A DNA stretch of 64,000 bases from Mytilus edulis (GCF_963676685.1 NC_092352.1:27423117-27487116), one strand, 5' to 3'. Positions 48,101 to 60,080 are shown, counted from the stretch's first letter. Translations and numbers: made by a program. The notes: a model not told the origin generated them from the letters alone.

Positions 48101-48744
48101 AGACTGTATACCGTGTATAATGTTTGTTTCCATATACCGGTATATGTATATACTTGTCATATTCTTCTCCTTACATATATACTGCTCCTTTTGTCCGCAT
48201 AGTCATTTTATCATTGTTTTGAGAATAACCAATCTCGAATATATAGCAACTACGATAAATTTTAATATTATGTTTGGTTTTAATCCTCATAGAAGGACTG
48301 AAAAAGTAGAGAAATTATCACAAAAATATTGGTAATAAAAGTTATTGTTCATTTACAAAAACAATCAAGATTTTGTGTATTTCGTCTCTCTTCTTAAAAA
48401 CGAAATAAAAATGATTAAAATTTCAAAATAAATAATAGGAAAGCAAATGCACGGAACTAAGGGCCAAAGAACAGTAAATGAGCAATGTCATTTATTTTGC
48501 TTAAAACTTTGCATACAACCTTAGACAAAAAGACAAAGGAATGCATTTATCTCTTAATTCATATGAAATTTTATTGTAAGAATTCTTTAAAATAGATGAA
48601 CATTTGTATAGAAAGCGCATACCATCGGCGTAAAACTGTCTACTCTTACATTTGTCTTAAAATAATTAAATCTTAACTTCTAATACAGATTTATCTTTAA
48701 CAAATCTATGATGACGATGATACATAGACTTCCGTTTTAATAAA
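48101..48744. other. Intergenic, nothing recognised
   Basis: AT-rich DNA between duplication segment and R2. By position, gene A should lie here if the duplication were complete, but no trace was recognised. Confidence 0.45.
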
Positions 48745-49275
48745 ATTTTGAATGGAAATGGGGAACGTGTTAAAAAGACAACAACCCGACCAAAGAGCAG
48801 ACAACCGCCGAATGCCACCAATGGGTCTTCAATGCAGCGATAAATGCCTGCACCCTGAGGCGTGCTTCAGTTGGTCCCTAAACAAAAAATATATACTAGT
48901 TCAGTGATAATGGACGTCATACTAAACTCCAAAATATATAAAAGAACTAAAAAAAACTAACAAAGGCCAGAGGCTCCTGACTTGGGACAGGCGGAAAAAT
49001 GCAGCGGGTAAAACATATTTTTTGAGATCACAACTCTCCCGCTATACCTCTAGCCAATGTAGAAAAAACAAACACTCAACAATACGCACAGTAAAACTCA
49101 GTTTTAAAAAGTCCGAGTCCGATGTCAGAATATGTAACAAAAGAATGATACATAAATAAACAAACGACTACTAGCAGATACTGATATGCGAGCTCCAGAC
49201 GACCTCAATTGAACTGATTGAAAAATTATGACTTCATCATTGATGAATTAATACGATCATATGGCAATCGACTTC
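48745..49275 (+). repeat. Dispersed repeat R2, long copy
   Basis: GAATGGAAATGGGGAACGTG, AACAACCCGACCAAAGAGCA, CCAGAGGCTCCTGACTTGGG, CTAGCCAATGTAGAAAA and AAGTCCGAGTCCGATGTCAG: the complement of 8769-9450. Confidence 0.88.
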
Positions 49276-49324
49276 GTGTTATCTTTGGGTATAATAATCA
49301 ATCATTTACCTAGTTGAAAGTGAA

Positions 49325-49540
49325 AAACGTGGAACAGGATCTGCTTATCCTTCCGAAGCATCTGATTTCACCCCCAGTTTTTTGGTGGGGTTCGTGTTGC
49401 TAAGTCTTTAGTAAAAACTATGTACTATTTTTTGTCCGTCTGTCTTTATCTTTTTTAGCCATGGCGTTGTCAATTTATTTCTGATCTATGAACTTGACTG
49501 TCCCTCTGGTATCGTTCATCCCTCTTTTACGACATGCAAC
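49325..49540 (-). repeat. Dispersed repeat R3
   Basis: AACAGGATCTGCTTATCCTT, TTTTTGGTGGGGTTCGTGTT, TAGCCATGGCGTTGTCAATT and TGACTGTCCCTCTGGTATCG: the reverse of 8468-8618 and 26040-26300. Confidence 0.85.
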
Positions 49541-49689
49541 GAGATGACGTTACGATTATTTTGATGTTTAATGGTATTGTTTTAGTTAAAAACACCACTT
49601 GGGATGAAGTATACCGTTAATATGATCACTCGGTTGAAAATGAAAATGTAATCTCTTGGTAGCAATCTTCTATATAAACCTGTTGGTTA

Positions 49690-50060
49690 TGTGTTATCTG
49701 TTGCAAATATTTCATTCATGTCCCGGATTACCATCAGACAACAATGATTATATTTCCGGTTGAAGAAAATTTGATCTGCAATTAGAAAAAGAGTGCTGGG
49801 AAGGGACCGAAGTTTTGTTTCCATACAAGTCACTTACGGATCCCTCAAGTAGTTGTGGCGAATCTTTTTAGTAATGTTCAGTCGTGTTGCAATCTATCCG
49901 TCAGGAAACATCGGTTTTAATGTTCCCATTTCAACCCTAAAGCAAAAAAAAAAGCCCCTTCATCAATGACCCTACTGGGTTGTTATGTATAATACACAGT
50001 TAACCCGTTCGCATCTTCTTGATTTAAATTCCATCAGAAAAGATCCACGGACGACTTGAT
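49690..50060 (+). repeat. Segmental duplication block 2, segment matching 19.88-20.31 kb
   Basis: Partner of 19880-20310 (CAATGATTATATTTCCGG, GGGACCGAAGTTTTGTTTCC, ATGACCCTACTGGG, CGTTCGCATCTTCTTG). Confidence 0.65.
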
Positions 50061-51240
50061 TCGACACATGTTTTTACAATTTTGATCTTCCGTATGAAGT
50101 TCGTTAATTAAAAAAAAATTGTAATAGCATGCATAATCAAAACTTACAGTATGTTTTATAGATTCCATAAGAGGGATAGCAAAATATTCGTTGAGATCTT
50201 ATATATTTTTTTTCCATATATATTATACAAATATTTGACCATAGAAATTTTTTGTTTATGGTATCTTGATTTCCAACGAAAATAATAACGACAACAATTA
50301 ATAGCTTTTTATATAACCAAGATTCGGGTAATAAACCAATATAGTTCTTTACAAATTGTACGCCTTTATATAATTGTCCAGGAAATTTAAATATTAACAT
50401 TGAGAGTGTCATTAATCAATATTTGTATATGATGTTAATGATTTGAAAAGCTACAACTTTCTTTTTATGCATTGTTAAAATACTAATCAATGTACCACGC
50501 TTATCTTTTTGTACGCTTTTCGCGGGATGGTCTACAAAAAGACTCATCAGTGACACTTAAATAAAAAAAATTTAGTAAGAAGGCTTGAGGGCTAAGAGAA
50601 CACGAAATCTGAAAAGTCTTTGCCAAATACAGGTTAAAATAAACTTATATTCAACTCAGTGACAATGCTTGTTTTCGGATAGGCACAAGCGCTCAAAGTA
50701 AGTCTAGAAACACTTAATGGATTTTCACACGTGTTATAGTTTTTGAAAAGCTGTATTTCGATATTGTTTGTATGTCTTTATCCTGTTCCACTGTGGTAGT
50801 TATTATAATATCTCAAATTAGGATACCATACAATGCAGCAAATACTAGAGTAGAATCTTCCCGTAATATAGTGTTATAATATGTGAGGCAATATCTGAGA
50901 AGAAAGCTTGTATATCTTTTCTCCTAGTTCCATTGAAAACTCTTTCTATTGGTTTTTTTTTTTTTGGGGGGGGGGACATCTTGAATTAAGAATTGCAACG
51001 AAAACGTGGTATAAGGCTTTCTATGGATCATTTCTACAAAATAAAAATGCAAATAAATTTATCAGATGATCTTTGTTATTCCAGGTAATTAGAATACATT
51101 TTGATGAATGTTACAATTATCAGATTCAGATCCACACCAAAAATTAAAATTGGCGAAGTACTTTCAAATATGAAAATTTTTGTTTGTAGTCGGCAAAAAA
51201 TATAAAAGTGAAAAGTTTTTGGACAGTTTTTGATATGTAA
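50061..51240. other. Intergenic with R1 fragments
   Basis: A rearranged R1 piece lies around 50515-50650 (AAAAGACTCATCAGTGACAC, TTTGCCAAATACAG). The rest, upstream of the cGLR remnant, shows nothing supported. A run of T then G at 50951-50978 is low complexity. Confidence 0.45.
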
Positions 51241-51244
51241 TGGC

Positions 51245-51425
51245 CATTTCGGAAGAAGATTTTCCTTCAGAATGAAGTGATCTTGTAGGGGAAAAGTATG
51301 TCAATTTAAATCATGCTCCTCATATTGTCATGTAGCCCTAGTTAAATTTGAATCTGGTCTAATAGTGTATATACGTGATAGGTTACAGTGCATAAGCTAC
51401 CAAGTTTTAAAATTTTTCAACTGTT
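51245..51425 (+). pseudogene. Remnant of a second cGLR (copy of part of gene E)
   Basis: GAAGATTTTCCTTCAGAATG ... AGTGATCTTGT ... TGTCAATT and, further on, GAATC...GTCTAATAG ... ATAAGCTACCAAGTTTTAAA line up with gene E 22425-22610 (residues ~232-295). The Trp codon of PSEWSDL is TGA here, and small deletions remove the ASCQ-type stretch. Only this ~180-bp piece is left; an R4 repeat begins at about 51430. It lies upstream of and facing gene C, as gene E faces D. Confidence 0.82.
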
Positions 51426-51439
51426 CCCAAGAATCTTGA

Positions 51440-51690
51440 ATTTTCTTTGCAGTTCTATACTCTTGTGATTTTACTTTTTACACAGTTTGACATCAAAGTG
51501 ATTCTTAGGAACGATTGAAAATTTTCAAAATGTGTAAAAAGTAAAGTCACAAGAATTATAGAACTGCAAAGAAAATTCGAAACGGAAAGTCCCGTATCAA
51601 ATGGCAAAATCAAAATGCTCAAACACAGCAAATGAAAGGAAAACAACTGCCATATCTCTGACTAAGTACATGCATTTCCTTTTGTCGTAG
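51440..51690. repeat. Dispersed repeat R4, inverted pair
   Basis: TTGCAGTTCTATACTCTTGTGATTTTACTT (51449-51478) and its complement AAGTAAAGTCACAAGAATTA...CTGCAAAG (51539-51570) form an inverted repeat about 60 bp apart. Then CCCGTATCAAATGGCAAAAT and CAAACACAGCAAATGAAAGG match 38.4 kb. Confidence 0.75.
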
Positions 51691-51789
51691 TTGTGGATTA
51701 AACCTAGTGTTATAGCTAAGATAAATCTCACTCTTATTTATGACAGTCTATTAAAATTCCTTTATAATGATAACAATGTGTGACAACCA

Positions 51790-52020
51790 AACAGATATAG
51801 GAAGATGTGGTGTGAGTGTCAATGAGACAACTCTCCATCCAAATAACAATTTAAAAAAAAGTAAACCATTATAGGTCAATGTACGGCCTTCAACACGGAG
51901 CCTTGGCTCACACCGAACAACAAGCTATAAAGGGCCCCAAAATTACTAGTATAAAACCATTCAAACGGGAAAACCAACGGTCTAATCTATATGAAATAAA
52001 AAAACGAGAAACGAGAAACA
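51790..52020 (+). repeat. Dispersed repeat R5, full-length copy
   Basis: ATATAGGAAGATGTGGTGTG, CAATGAGACAACTCTCCATC, TACGGCCTTCAACACGGAGC and CAACGGTCTAATCTATATGA. It accounts for the short frame starting at 51879. Confidence 0.88.
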
Positions 52021-52754
52021 CGTATAAATTACATAAACAAACGACAACTACTGTACATCAGATTCCTGACTTAGGACAGGTGCAAACATTTGCAGCTATG
52101 ATAGGTCAAAATGTCAAATTGAGGAGAGCAAAGCAGTCCGCATTTGGATAAATTAGCGTCGGTCGGAAAAAATGTGGAAATACTGTAATCATCAATCAAT
52201 CATAGACTTCAATTAATTTGTAGATCTTTATTTCTTTATGAAGCGAGTCAATGATAAATGTAAATAAAAATAACAATATGAATAAATAAAATCTCATAAA
52301 TGTGATGATAGCCAATCTTTTTGTACAATAATATATCAGTTTTAGAGTAAACAAGATAAATAAAGCGATCTTATAGTTCACATGATTATACAGTATCACA
52401 CGACACATAAATAAGAAGTAGTTCCAGTGCTTCTTTGGCGTTTCCACTGTCTCTAAAATTGAACGTCTTTTAATTTAAGAACATAACCATTTTGTGATAA
52501 TTATGGAGTAAAACATTTCGAAAGTCAAATGTATAGAATAATTTGAGACATCAAAACCAAACAGACTTAACAAAACATTAAAAACTAAAAGGATTACGAG
52601 ATTTATATGACCAAGATATATGGAACTACAAATTTTAGACAAAATATTGGGAGTTGAAACACTTCATGTCAAATAAAAACCCTACGAGGGGTTTCAGAAA
52701 TTTGAAATAGATTAAATAAGTGGTTCTTTAAAAGCATTGGTCTCCAAAAAAGTT
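52021..52754. other. Intergenic, nothing recognised
   Basis: AT-rich DNA without supported genes. Confidence 0.45.
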
Positions 52755-53035
52755 TGAATTATTTATAAATAAAGGCAACAGTAGTATACCGCTGTTCGAA
52801 ATTCATAAATCGATTGAGAGAAAACAAATCCTGGTTACAAACTAAAACTGAGGGAAACACATCAAATATAAGAGAAGAACTTCGACACAACAGAAACACA
52901 ACACTAGAATGTAACACACACAGAAACGAACTATAATATAACAATGGCCATTTTCCTGACTTGGTACAGGACATTTTAAGAAAAAAATAGTTGGTTGAAC
53001 CTGGTTTTGTGGCTGCCAAAACCATCCCGCTTTTA
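52755..53035 (-). repeat. Dispersed repeat R4-related copy
   Basis: GTATACCGCTGTTCGAAATT, GAGAAAACAAATCCTGGTTA, CTGAGGGAAACACATCAAAT and CCTGACTTGGTACAGGACAT. The complement appears at 12.24-12.35 and 16.27-16.34 kb. Confidence 0.8.
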
Positions 53036-53139
53036 TGGCAATGTTAAATATAACATTGAAATGACAATATTACATGCCAGGACTACAATACAAATAAATG
53101 GGAGAACATATAGGTCAGAGAAACACACGCATGATAGCT

Positions 53140-53300
53140 ATCAAAAGGTACTAGGTTTATAAATTAATACGCCAGACGAGCATTTCGTCCACACAAGACT
53201 AACCAGTAACCCTCAGATAAAAAAAGTTCGAAAGCCAAAACAAGTACAAAGTTAAAGAGCATTGAGGACCAAAAATGTCTAATAGGTGTGCATAATACGG
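53140..53300 (-). repeat. Dispersed repeat R1
   Basis: GATAGCTATCAAAAGGTACT, ATACGCCAGACGAGCATTTC and AAAGTTAAAGAGCATTGAGG. Confidence 0.8.
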
Positions 53301-53990
53301 CTAATGTTTTTCTGCCCGGGATAAGAACATCATTATTATTTAGAATTATTCAAACTTTTGCAAACAGTAGATTTATAAATCTGACTATATAATAGATATA
53401 CATGATAACAACATCGAAGTGTACGGTCAGGATTCAACTTTGTCAAAAGTATCTCCCCATTACACCATCATTTTTTTCAATAGTAGGGAAGACGGGCTCC
53501 CAATTTAGCCCCTGAAAAACAATACATTTGTACACATAGCATTATTACGATCATGTCAGTTGTGTTTTAAAAGACAAATGTGTACACTAGCTATTGGCCG
53601 TCATTTAGTGTAATTTGATACCTTTAGTCAACTTAAACCTATTGACTGATCAGTTTTCAGGGAGAACTCGTAAAAAAAACCCAACCCAAACACACACACT
53701 CACACACATTAAGTTTTTTGGTGAATTATAAAATAAGAAAATGTGAAATGAAACAGACTAGATCTTTTTGATCTTCTCTAATAACGAGTCCCATTTCTTT
53801 TATTTTATTTCAACAAGGTATCCGCCCGTATAAAAGTAACAAAACGATTCTTGACGAACGTTTTTTTTTATCATACATTTCATAAATAATAAATAACAGT
53901 CTTACAGATTAAAAAATTCTTCCACTGAATAAATAAAGTTTAAATGACATTCAAAACAAAGTTAATGTACTCACAATCTGTCAAGTTTTA
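53301..53990. other. 3' flank of gene C
   Basis: No gene. A short (CACACA)n tract lies at 53690-53708. Confidence 0.45.
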
Positions 53991-55460
53991 TTAACTATTG
54001 TAATTCAAATGTTGTAAAAACAGCGTAATGGGTCCACCATTATTTTTTCTCCAATATCTGCATAAATGCGAATTCCAATATAAAGCAGACTTATCATCAT
54101 GCATAGCTTGATAAATCTTTGTTAATATTGCATATGTAATAGCTCTTCCCTTCCAATCTCCAAGAAAACAATTTTCGCGACACTGCTTTATTATGTCGCA
54201 AATCGCTTTTTCCCTGAGAGAGATCTTGTCCTTTGTATTATAACACATGAACCGCAGAATATACGCGTATATGACTGGTGGAATTGTATAAAAGTTAAAT
54301 TTAAATTTTGGCAATAGTTCTTCGGGATTCAGGGGAGAACCAGGTATAACATAAATCATATCAACACAATGCATTTTCATGTAATTCAGAACTGACAATT
54401 TATAATTCCAATTGGTGCTAGCCACTTGTTCTAAATAAGTCATCATAACGTCTTCATGGTATCCGTCAGCAATTAACATTTTATCATCTATCGATTTCGC
54501 AAGAATCACGTCAATGATTTTAAGAACGCATAGAGGTTTGCCTTTTTCATAGAAATATGAAGCTAATAATAACCAGCCAGCGATGGCGTCGACATTTGTT
54601 CCAATAAGTGAATGCGCCATGCACTGCCTCTTAATCAAGTACATTTTTTTGTTTTCTTTGCAAACTTCAGTTTGAAGACGTTGTGTAAAAACCTGATTTG
54701 CATAGCAAAATAGCAAAAAGTACTCACCTTTAGTAAAATAAGAAAACTTATTGTGTAATAGTCTGAATAAAGTCTTGTACAATATACCGCTACTCTGAGT
54801 TAAAGTGCACATGGACAAACTTCTCCGTATTATTTTTAGTAATATGAAAATAGATTTACTTTTCTCAATAAACGGGGTGTTTAACTCTTTAAAATGGTCA
54901 AAGTGTGTAAACTTGAAATTAGAACACATGTTTCCGTAGTGAATACTTTGAAAAAATAATGGAGCTATGTTGTGTAGTAATGTTTCTAAAATGATCTTCA
55001 TTTCGTCAGTAAGTACACCTTGGAATAGATTGTTTTCTGCTTTAAAGTAATGAGAACAATACCTGTATCTAACCCAATATAATAGACGTCTCTGAAGTTC
55101 GTGAATGCACTGTACGAAATTTTCTGGAATCCACAAATTCTGATCTGACTCTTCACATAACCAAAATAACGTAGTCTTTATAAAGTAAGAACATAAAAAT
55201 GTTTCTTTAAAACATCTATAGGGTTGTAAAGGCGTTGACCGTGCGCACATTTTTAGAATGAAGCGCTTCCGCGCTTCATACAAAATATACTTCGGTCAAC
55301 GCTTTTACACCCCAATGAATTTACAAAAAGAAGCATGCAATTTTTAAATAAAGTGTTCGTGTTGCTTTTACACGTTTAATTGATTCAAATATCGTATAAA
55401 GAAATCGATAAATGTCCATCGAATGGCGATAAAATTGATTAAGGTCAATATTCTGTGACG
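53991..55460 (-). pseudogene. Gene C, exon 2: Mab-21-like gene with the catalytic core deleted
   Basis: Opens like gene B after a TTTTTTTAG acceptor at about 55461 (SQNIDLNQFYRHSMDIYRFL ... RVKATRT). It breaks off near 55350, just before the NTase signature. About 125 bp of unrelated DNA follows, including the hairpin element at 55221-55313. The homologous sequence resumes near 55220 at FKETFLCSYFIKTTLFWLCE and runs open to TAA 53993-53991. The missing part corresponds to about 225 residues of B, including GS, both D-x-D acids and the third Asp. The helical lobe (YFKAENNLFQG) and the TPR-like tail (GWLLLASYFYEKGKPLCVLK) are kept without a stop. It cannot be an active NTase. It is either a pseudogene whose 3' half is still young, or a truncated, non-catalytic paralogue. 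Confidence 0.87.
55221..55313. mobile_element. Small hairpin/MITE-like insertion in gene C
   Basis: Outer arms 55221-55241 and 55293-55313 are complementary at 19 of 21 positions (GGGTTGTAAAGGCGTTGACC on the left). The centre ATGAAGCGC-TTCC-GCGCTTCAT (55258-55279) is a perfect inner stem. The element sits exactly where the NTase core of gene C is missing. Confidence 0.85.
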
Positions 55461-55534
55461 CTAAAAAAATAAAAAAACATGTATGACATATCCGAGAAAT
55501 GTTATTTTACAATAAACTGATCAGTCCTTCTAAC

Positions 55535-55580
55535 TTATTTGGTCCGAGCGCCACTGATGAGTTTTACGAGAAAAAGACGC
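55535..55580 (+). repeat. Dispersed repeat R1, short piece in the gene C intron
   Basis: GGTCCGAGCGCCACTGATGA and GTTTTACGAGAAAAAGACG resemble the R1 core. Confidence 0.55.
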
Positions 55581-55751
55581 TGTTTTGATAATCTAAGCTA
55601 TACAAATATAAATCAATGTCTTTAATTCTAGTTCTTCAAATGATTAACTCACGAAAACAAAACTGGATACAAATAATCTAATATATACTTATTTATCTTT
55701 GAAGTTCATAGAAAAAAATAAACATTTAACGTGTTCTACCTTGATTGGTCC

Positions 55752-55998
55752 CAATAATACGTCCCAAAACATCGTGTAGATCTTTAAACCTTGTAGGCAT
55801 TTTATTAAGAATTACTTCAAGAGCTGGAACAGAGCTTGTTGCGAATGTTTGATCTTCTATTTCTCCTAAATATTGCAACATTCTTGGATATTCTATTTTG
55901 GAAAGTATGTTTTCAGCTGCGCGTTCAGAGTAGCGGAAATTTTGAGGTCGATAATATACATCACTCGCCCCCTTTGTGAATTCTTGAAATTCTTGAAA
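55752..55998 (-). pseudogene. Gene C, exon 1, start codon not found
   Basis: Encodes EFTKGASDVYYRPQNFRYSE ... LQYLGEIEDQTF ... RFKDLHDVLGRIIGTNQ and ends at CAAG|GTAGAA, phase 1 as in gene B. At the 5' end, B reads MSFEEF behind an acceptor. C instead has GAATTTCAA repeated in tandem (55983-56006), giving EFQEFQEF, with a TAA a few codons further up and no ATG or acceptor in place. The start therefore seems lost, which fits the damage in exon 2. Confidence 0.78.
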
Positions 55999-56006
55999 TT
56001 CTCGTG

Positions 56007-58475
56007 TTTTTATGGTATCGATATAACGACTTAACTTAAAGTAATTACATCTTGCATTTGGACATATAATATCAATTAATACATCTATTACCTGTATTAC
56101 ACTGTAAGCTTTTGTTGGTAGTTTGTGTCAATACTAAAAATCTTGTACAGCTATATAATTATTTAAGGTACGTTAAGAACATCTTGCTGATGTGGTGTTG
56201 AAGAGGGCACCTGTTTAAAAAGCAGGTGCAGTTATCGAAAAGATATTGTATCTTATTTGATATGGAAAATAGTGTCCCATCATCTACTTTCAAATATTGG
56301 AACATTCACACGAAAGTTGATACACTCATGTTACATTGTCGTATAGAATTTCTTTCACAACTGTATCTCACTGCAAGTCTATGATTGTTCTGATCAACAC
56401 CCAAAAAGGTTAAAAAAAGGCCTTTGTTATTGAGCGTTGAACGGATTCGAAATGGTGTCACTTCAGGTCTTACTCCAAACGACAGAAAACTCAGAGTGGG
56501 GTGTCCGCCTGGCTGGACGGGAATTACAAGTACCTAGCCACGTCCAGTCAGAGAAGGGACGTTTAAGAGAGTGACTCAGTGTTATACTATGTGCACGTTA
56601 GGAATCCTCGTAACAAATCTTTGAGGGTCCGTAGGTAGCCTGATGCAATGTTAAATTTCGGTCCACATTCAATACACCCTTATTTTCAAGTGACTGTTTA
56701 AATTTTCCCGACCTTCATCACGAACGGTCTCAATAACAGGACCTACCATTTTGTATGTATTATTAATTTGTTTTCGTCCTGAACACACATGGAATATTTG
56801 CCACTGGACATTCATCAACCCAGCCAACAATCAATCAATCATTATGACCTGCAAACAAAAGTATATTTTTTTCTCGAATATTGAATGATTTATGTCGCAA
56901 AAGCGAAATTATAAAATAAAATTCACTTGAAAGAATCTGTATGAGGTTTTTGAGATGATGAACACAGTTGTTATTTATGTAGAATTGTTATAAGTAGTTC
57001 AAGTAAGATGTAATATATATGTTGTATGCTCGCCTGACGTCTTCTTCATAACAATAAGCTATGAAATTGTAGGCAAATCGTATGTTGAAATTAGGGTAAA
57101 AGTTTGCTCACTTACCCTGATAAAGTAACTCAAATAATGTGTTTAAAGATTTCAATTGTCGTTCAAATCATCTAAAGAGTTATGATACGTTTCGATGGTA
57201 TAGTATGAATTGTTACTTGCATGCATAGTTTGAAGAGATTGATTGATTATTTCAATTCCCACATAGATAAAGATTTACATATAATAACAAAGAAAACTTT
57301 CAGGTATTGCATTAACATAATAACAAATAAAAAAAACCCTCTTATAATTTTTTTTAGAAAGGAAAATATATTAGACGGAAAATTAAAAAAAACCGGTGGT
57401 TCTCCATTGCATTAGTTTATTTCATGTGCCACTGATGATACTGATGATAAAACTAACTGCGAAAAAAGGCATCAAATATACAAGGCTTAAAATTTGGTAA
57501 TAACAAATTGTATATAAATCCCTAGAGTTTTGCCGGAGCTGCAAAAATAGCACTAATGAGGCTATGTTTCCGGAGCCTTTTAAAGCCGACTATACGGTAT
57601 GTATTTTTTTCATTGTTGATGGCCGTACTTTGGTGGACAGATGGGCCGTGACCACAGTTATCGTCCTTTGATTTTCGTTGTCCATGAATGTAGTTCCTAG
57701 TGTGGAAAGTGTGTTACTTGTCAATCTTTTTTTATACCCCTTCCAAATTTATTTCTTCATGTTGTACGCATCAAATTGCAATAAGGGGGATAAAATTACA
57801 CTCTAAAAATATTTTGGTCATGAATTTGAAAATAAAGTAGTGATTTGGTCCATCTGTAAAAGGTTCTGAAGCTGTCAAAAGATTTCAAGACCCCCTTAAC
57901 ATAAAATTGTCAAAATTTTGAGTAAGAGCCGATGAAGTTTTCTATAATTTTGATATAATTTGTCCCTAAAGTAGTACACACACTGCTAAAATATTATTGA
58001 AGAAGCGCAGGTTGGAATTTTTTTAATATTCATTTATTGTTTAAAAGAAATTTACTACGAAATAACGGATGTCTTATCGTAGCACATTTTCTTATCTTTA
58101 TACAAGAAGATTGAGACTACCCGTTCGTAGTTTTCCTATACCTCAAGTCATAAAATGAGTTATTGCAAGTGGATTTATTAAAAGAAGACCCAATCCATTA
58201 AATAAGTAAGACGTCTACTATTAAAGGCCCGGATATGACAAATTTAAACCAAAACTTACAGTTTTGTGTACAAAATAATGTATGAAATACAAATATGATA
58301 AACAGAAACAAACGACAACCATTGAATTACAGGGTCTTGACTTAGGACAGGCACATACAGACTGAGGTGGGGGTTAAACACAAATCCATGTCATATAATT
58401 GAAAAATAATTTGTATAATTATCACTTGTACAAACGCTTGAAAGTTTCCATGTAAAGATATGAGGCAGCTTGTCT
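56007..58475. other. Intergenic region, no gene recognised
   Basis: Contains an inverted R6 copy at about 56755-56850. A GC-richer stretch at 56440-56760 has no open frame of note. The remainder is AT-rich. Confidence 0.45.
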
Positions 58476-58479
58476 TATA

Positions 58480-58645
58480 AATAAAAAAAAATATATATAC
58501 CAAAGGGATATTCAAACTCGTAAGTAGAAAATAAACTAATACTGCCTTGACAACAATAAAAAAAACACCATCAAAAGACAAACAACATTTTACAATACCA
58601 AGCATAGAAAACTAAAGACTGAACAACACGAAATCCACAAAAAAC
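58480..58645 (+). repeat. Dispersed repeat R3, degenerate
   Basis: ATACCAAAGGGATATTCAAA, GAAAATAAACTAATACTGCC and AGAAAACTAAAGACTGAACA follow the R3 order. Confidence 0.7.
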
Positions 58646-59760
58646 TGTTCGAAGGTTAACTTGTGTTTTAACTACTTCTAAATAAGAAAAAACACATTTG
58701 ACATACAAATTAACTTACCACTTTTCTGAGCAAAAAATTGCTGGCATAACTCAATGTTGTGAAGGAGATGACGAAATTACAAAGGTGACAAACACAAACA
58801 TTGGAAAGAAATAAAACGAATTTATTCTAGTATTAATGAAAAAGTATACAATTTGGTATACAATAAATTTTCCCCTAAAAGAATGCTCTTTACTGTGAAA
58901 GACAACTTATAGATAGATATGCAGTTCTATATTTTTATCAACTACATAACAGCATGCCAACTTAGCAGCGATATATTTATTTTTTTAAAGTTACGTAGTA
59001 AAATATGTCAAGTGGAAGTTTCCGCATGTTTTGTGAAATTGTCACTTCTAGAACAACGCCGAGGATTTTTTTTAAACTGTCAGAGATATTAATATATTCT
59101 GAATCATCTATTAAGTGTAGATTACATGCGTTATGTTGATCTGCATATGTAGGTTTGCCACATTTTAAAGCTGGCGTTTTGCTAAAATATGGTTCTTAAC
59201 ATTAATAAAATTCAATCTTAAATATTTTTCTCATAGTGCTACCTTTTTTGTTTGATTTGAAAACGTTGTATTGGTAGTTTTCTAAGTAGCCCCGTAGATT
59301 TAATCGACGCAAGGATTGTTTTATGTACAACAAATGTCTTCTGTGTCATGTTGTCGAAACTTTCACGGAGATAAATTTGCAATGGTTTTGAAAAAAAAAA
59401 ATGATTCTGCATCTGGTTATTTAAGTACACCCACAACGCTTGATTTCCGATACCCACAACGCTTGATTTCAGTTGTTTTTGTAGACATAGAAGCATGAGA
59501 CACGAGACGATGATTGAAGGTGCTTCAATTGTGTTGTATGAAGTCTTCTCTCTCAAATCACCTGGACAATTAAGGCAATTTTACTTGACCACAATATAAT
59601 GCATGTCAATATGAAAGTGTTTAAACAGATCTTAAACGGTACCACACATGCCACATTGTGAACGATTGAACACAAGAATGCATTTCTTTTGTCTGAAACT
59701 GATTAAAACAAATAAATATACCAGTCTTCGAATAAGTTGTTATACTTTCCTTTCAGTAGA
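58646..59760. other. Intergenic, nothing recognised
   Basis: A ~105-codon frame on the minus strand (59239-59556) has no recognisable motif, and a 20-bp tandem duplication (CCCACAACGCTTGATTTC) falls inside it. It is not annotated as a gene. Confidence 0.45.
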
Positions 59761-59762
59761 TA

Positions 59763-60080
59763 TAAAAAAGAAGATGTGGTATGATTTCCAATGAGACAAC
59801 TCTCCTCAACAGACCAAATGACACAAAAATTAACAATATTATTATAGGTCACCGAAATTTTTCAACAAGGAGCAAAACCCATACCACATAGTCAGCTGTA
59901 AAAGGCTCCAAAATGACAAATGTAAAACAATTCAATCGAGAAACTAACGGCCTAATTTGTGTACAAAAAATGAACGAAACAAAAATATGTAACACATCAA
60001 TATACTACAACCACTGAATGACTGGTTCCTGACTCGGGACAGGCACATACATACAGAATGTGGTGGGGTTAAATATGTTA
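59763..60080 (+). repeat. Dispersed repeat R5, extended copy
   Basis: AAAGAAGATGTGGTATGATT, CAATGAGACAACTCTCCTCA, TATAGGTCACCGAAATTTTT, AACGGCCTAATTTGTG, then TTCCTGACTCGGGACAGGCA and GTGGTGGGGTTAAATATGTT. Confidence 0.85.

Noticed and set aside
51879..52151. 90-codon frame, plus strand
   Set aside because: Lies inside an R5 repeat copy and is not shared as a frame by the other copies.
59239..59556. 105-codon frame, minus strand
   Set aside because: No recognisable domain, no splice context and an internal tandem duplication; insufficient support.
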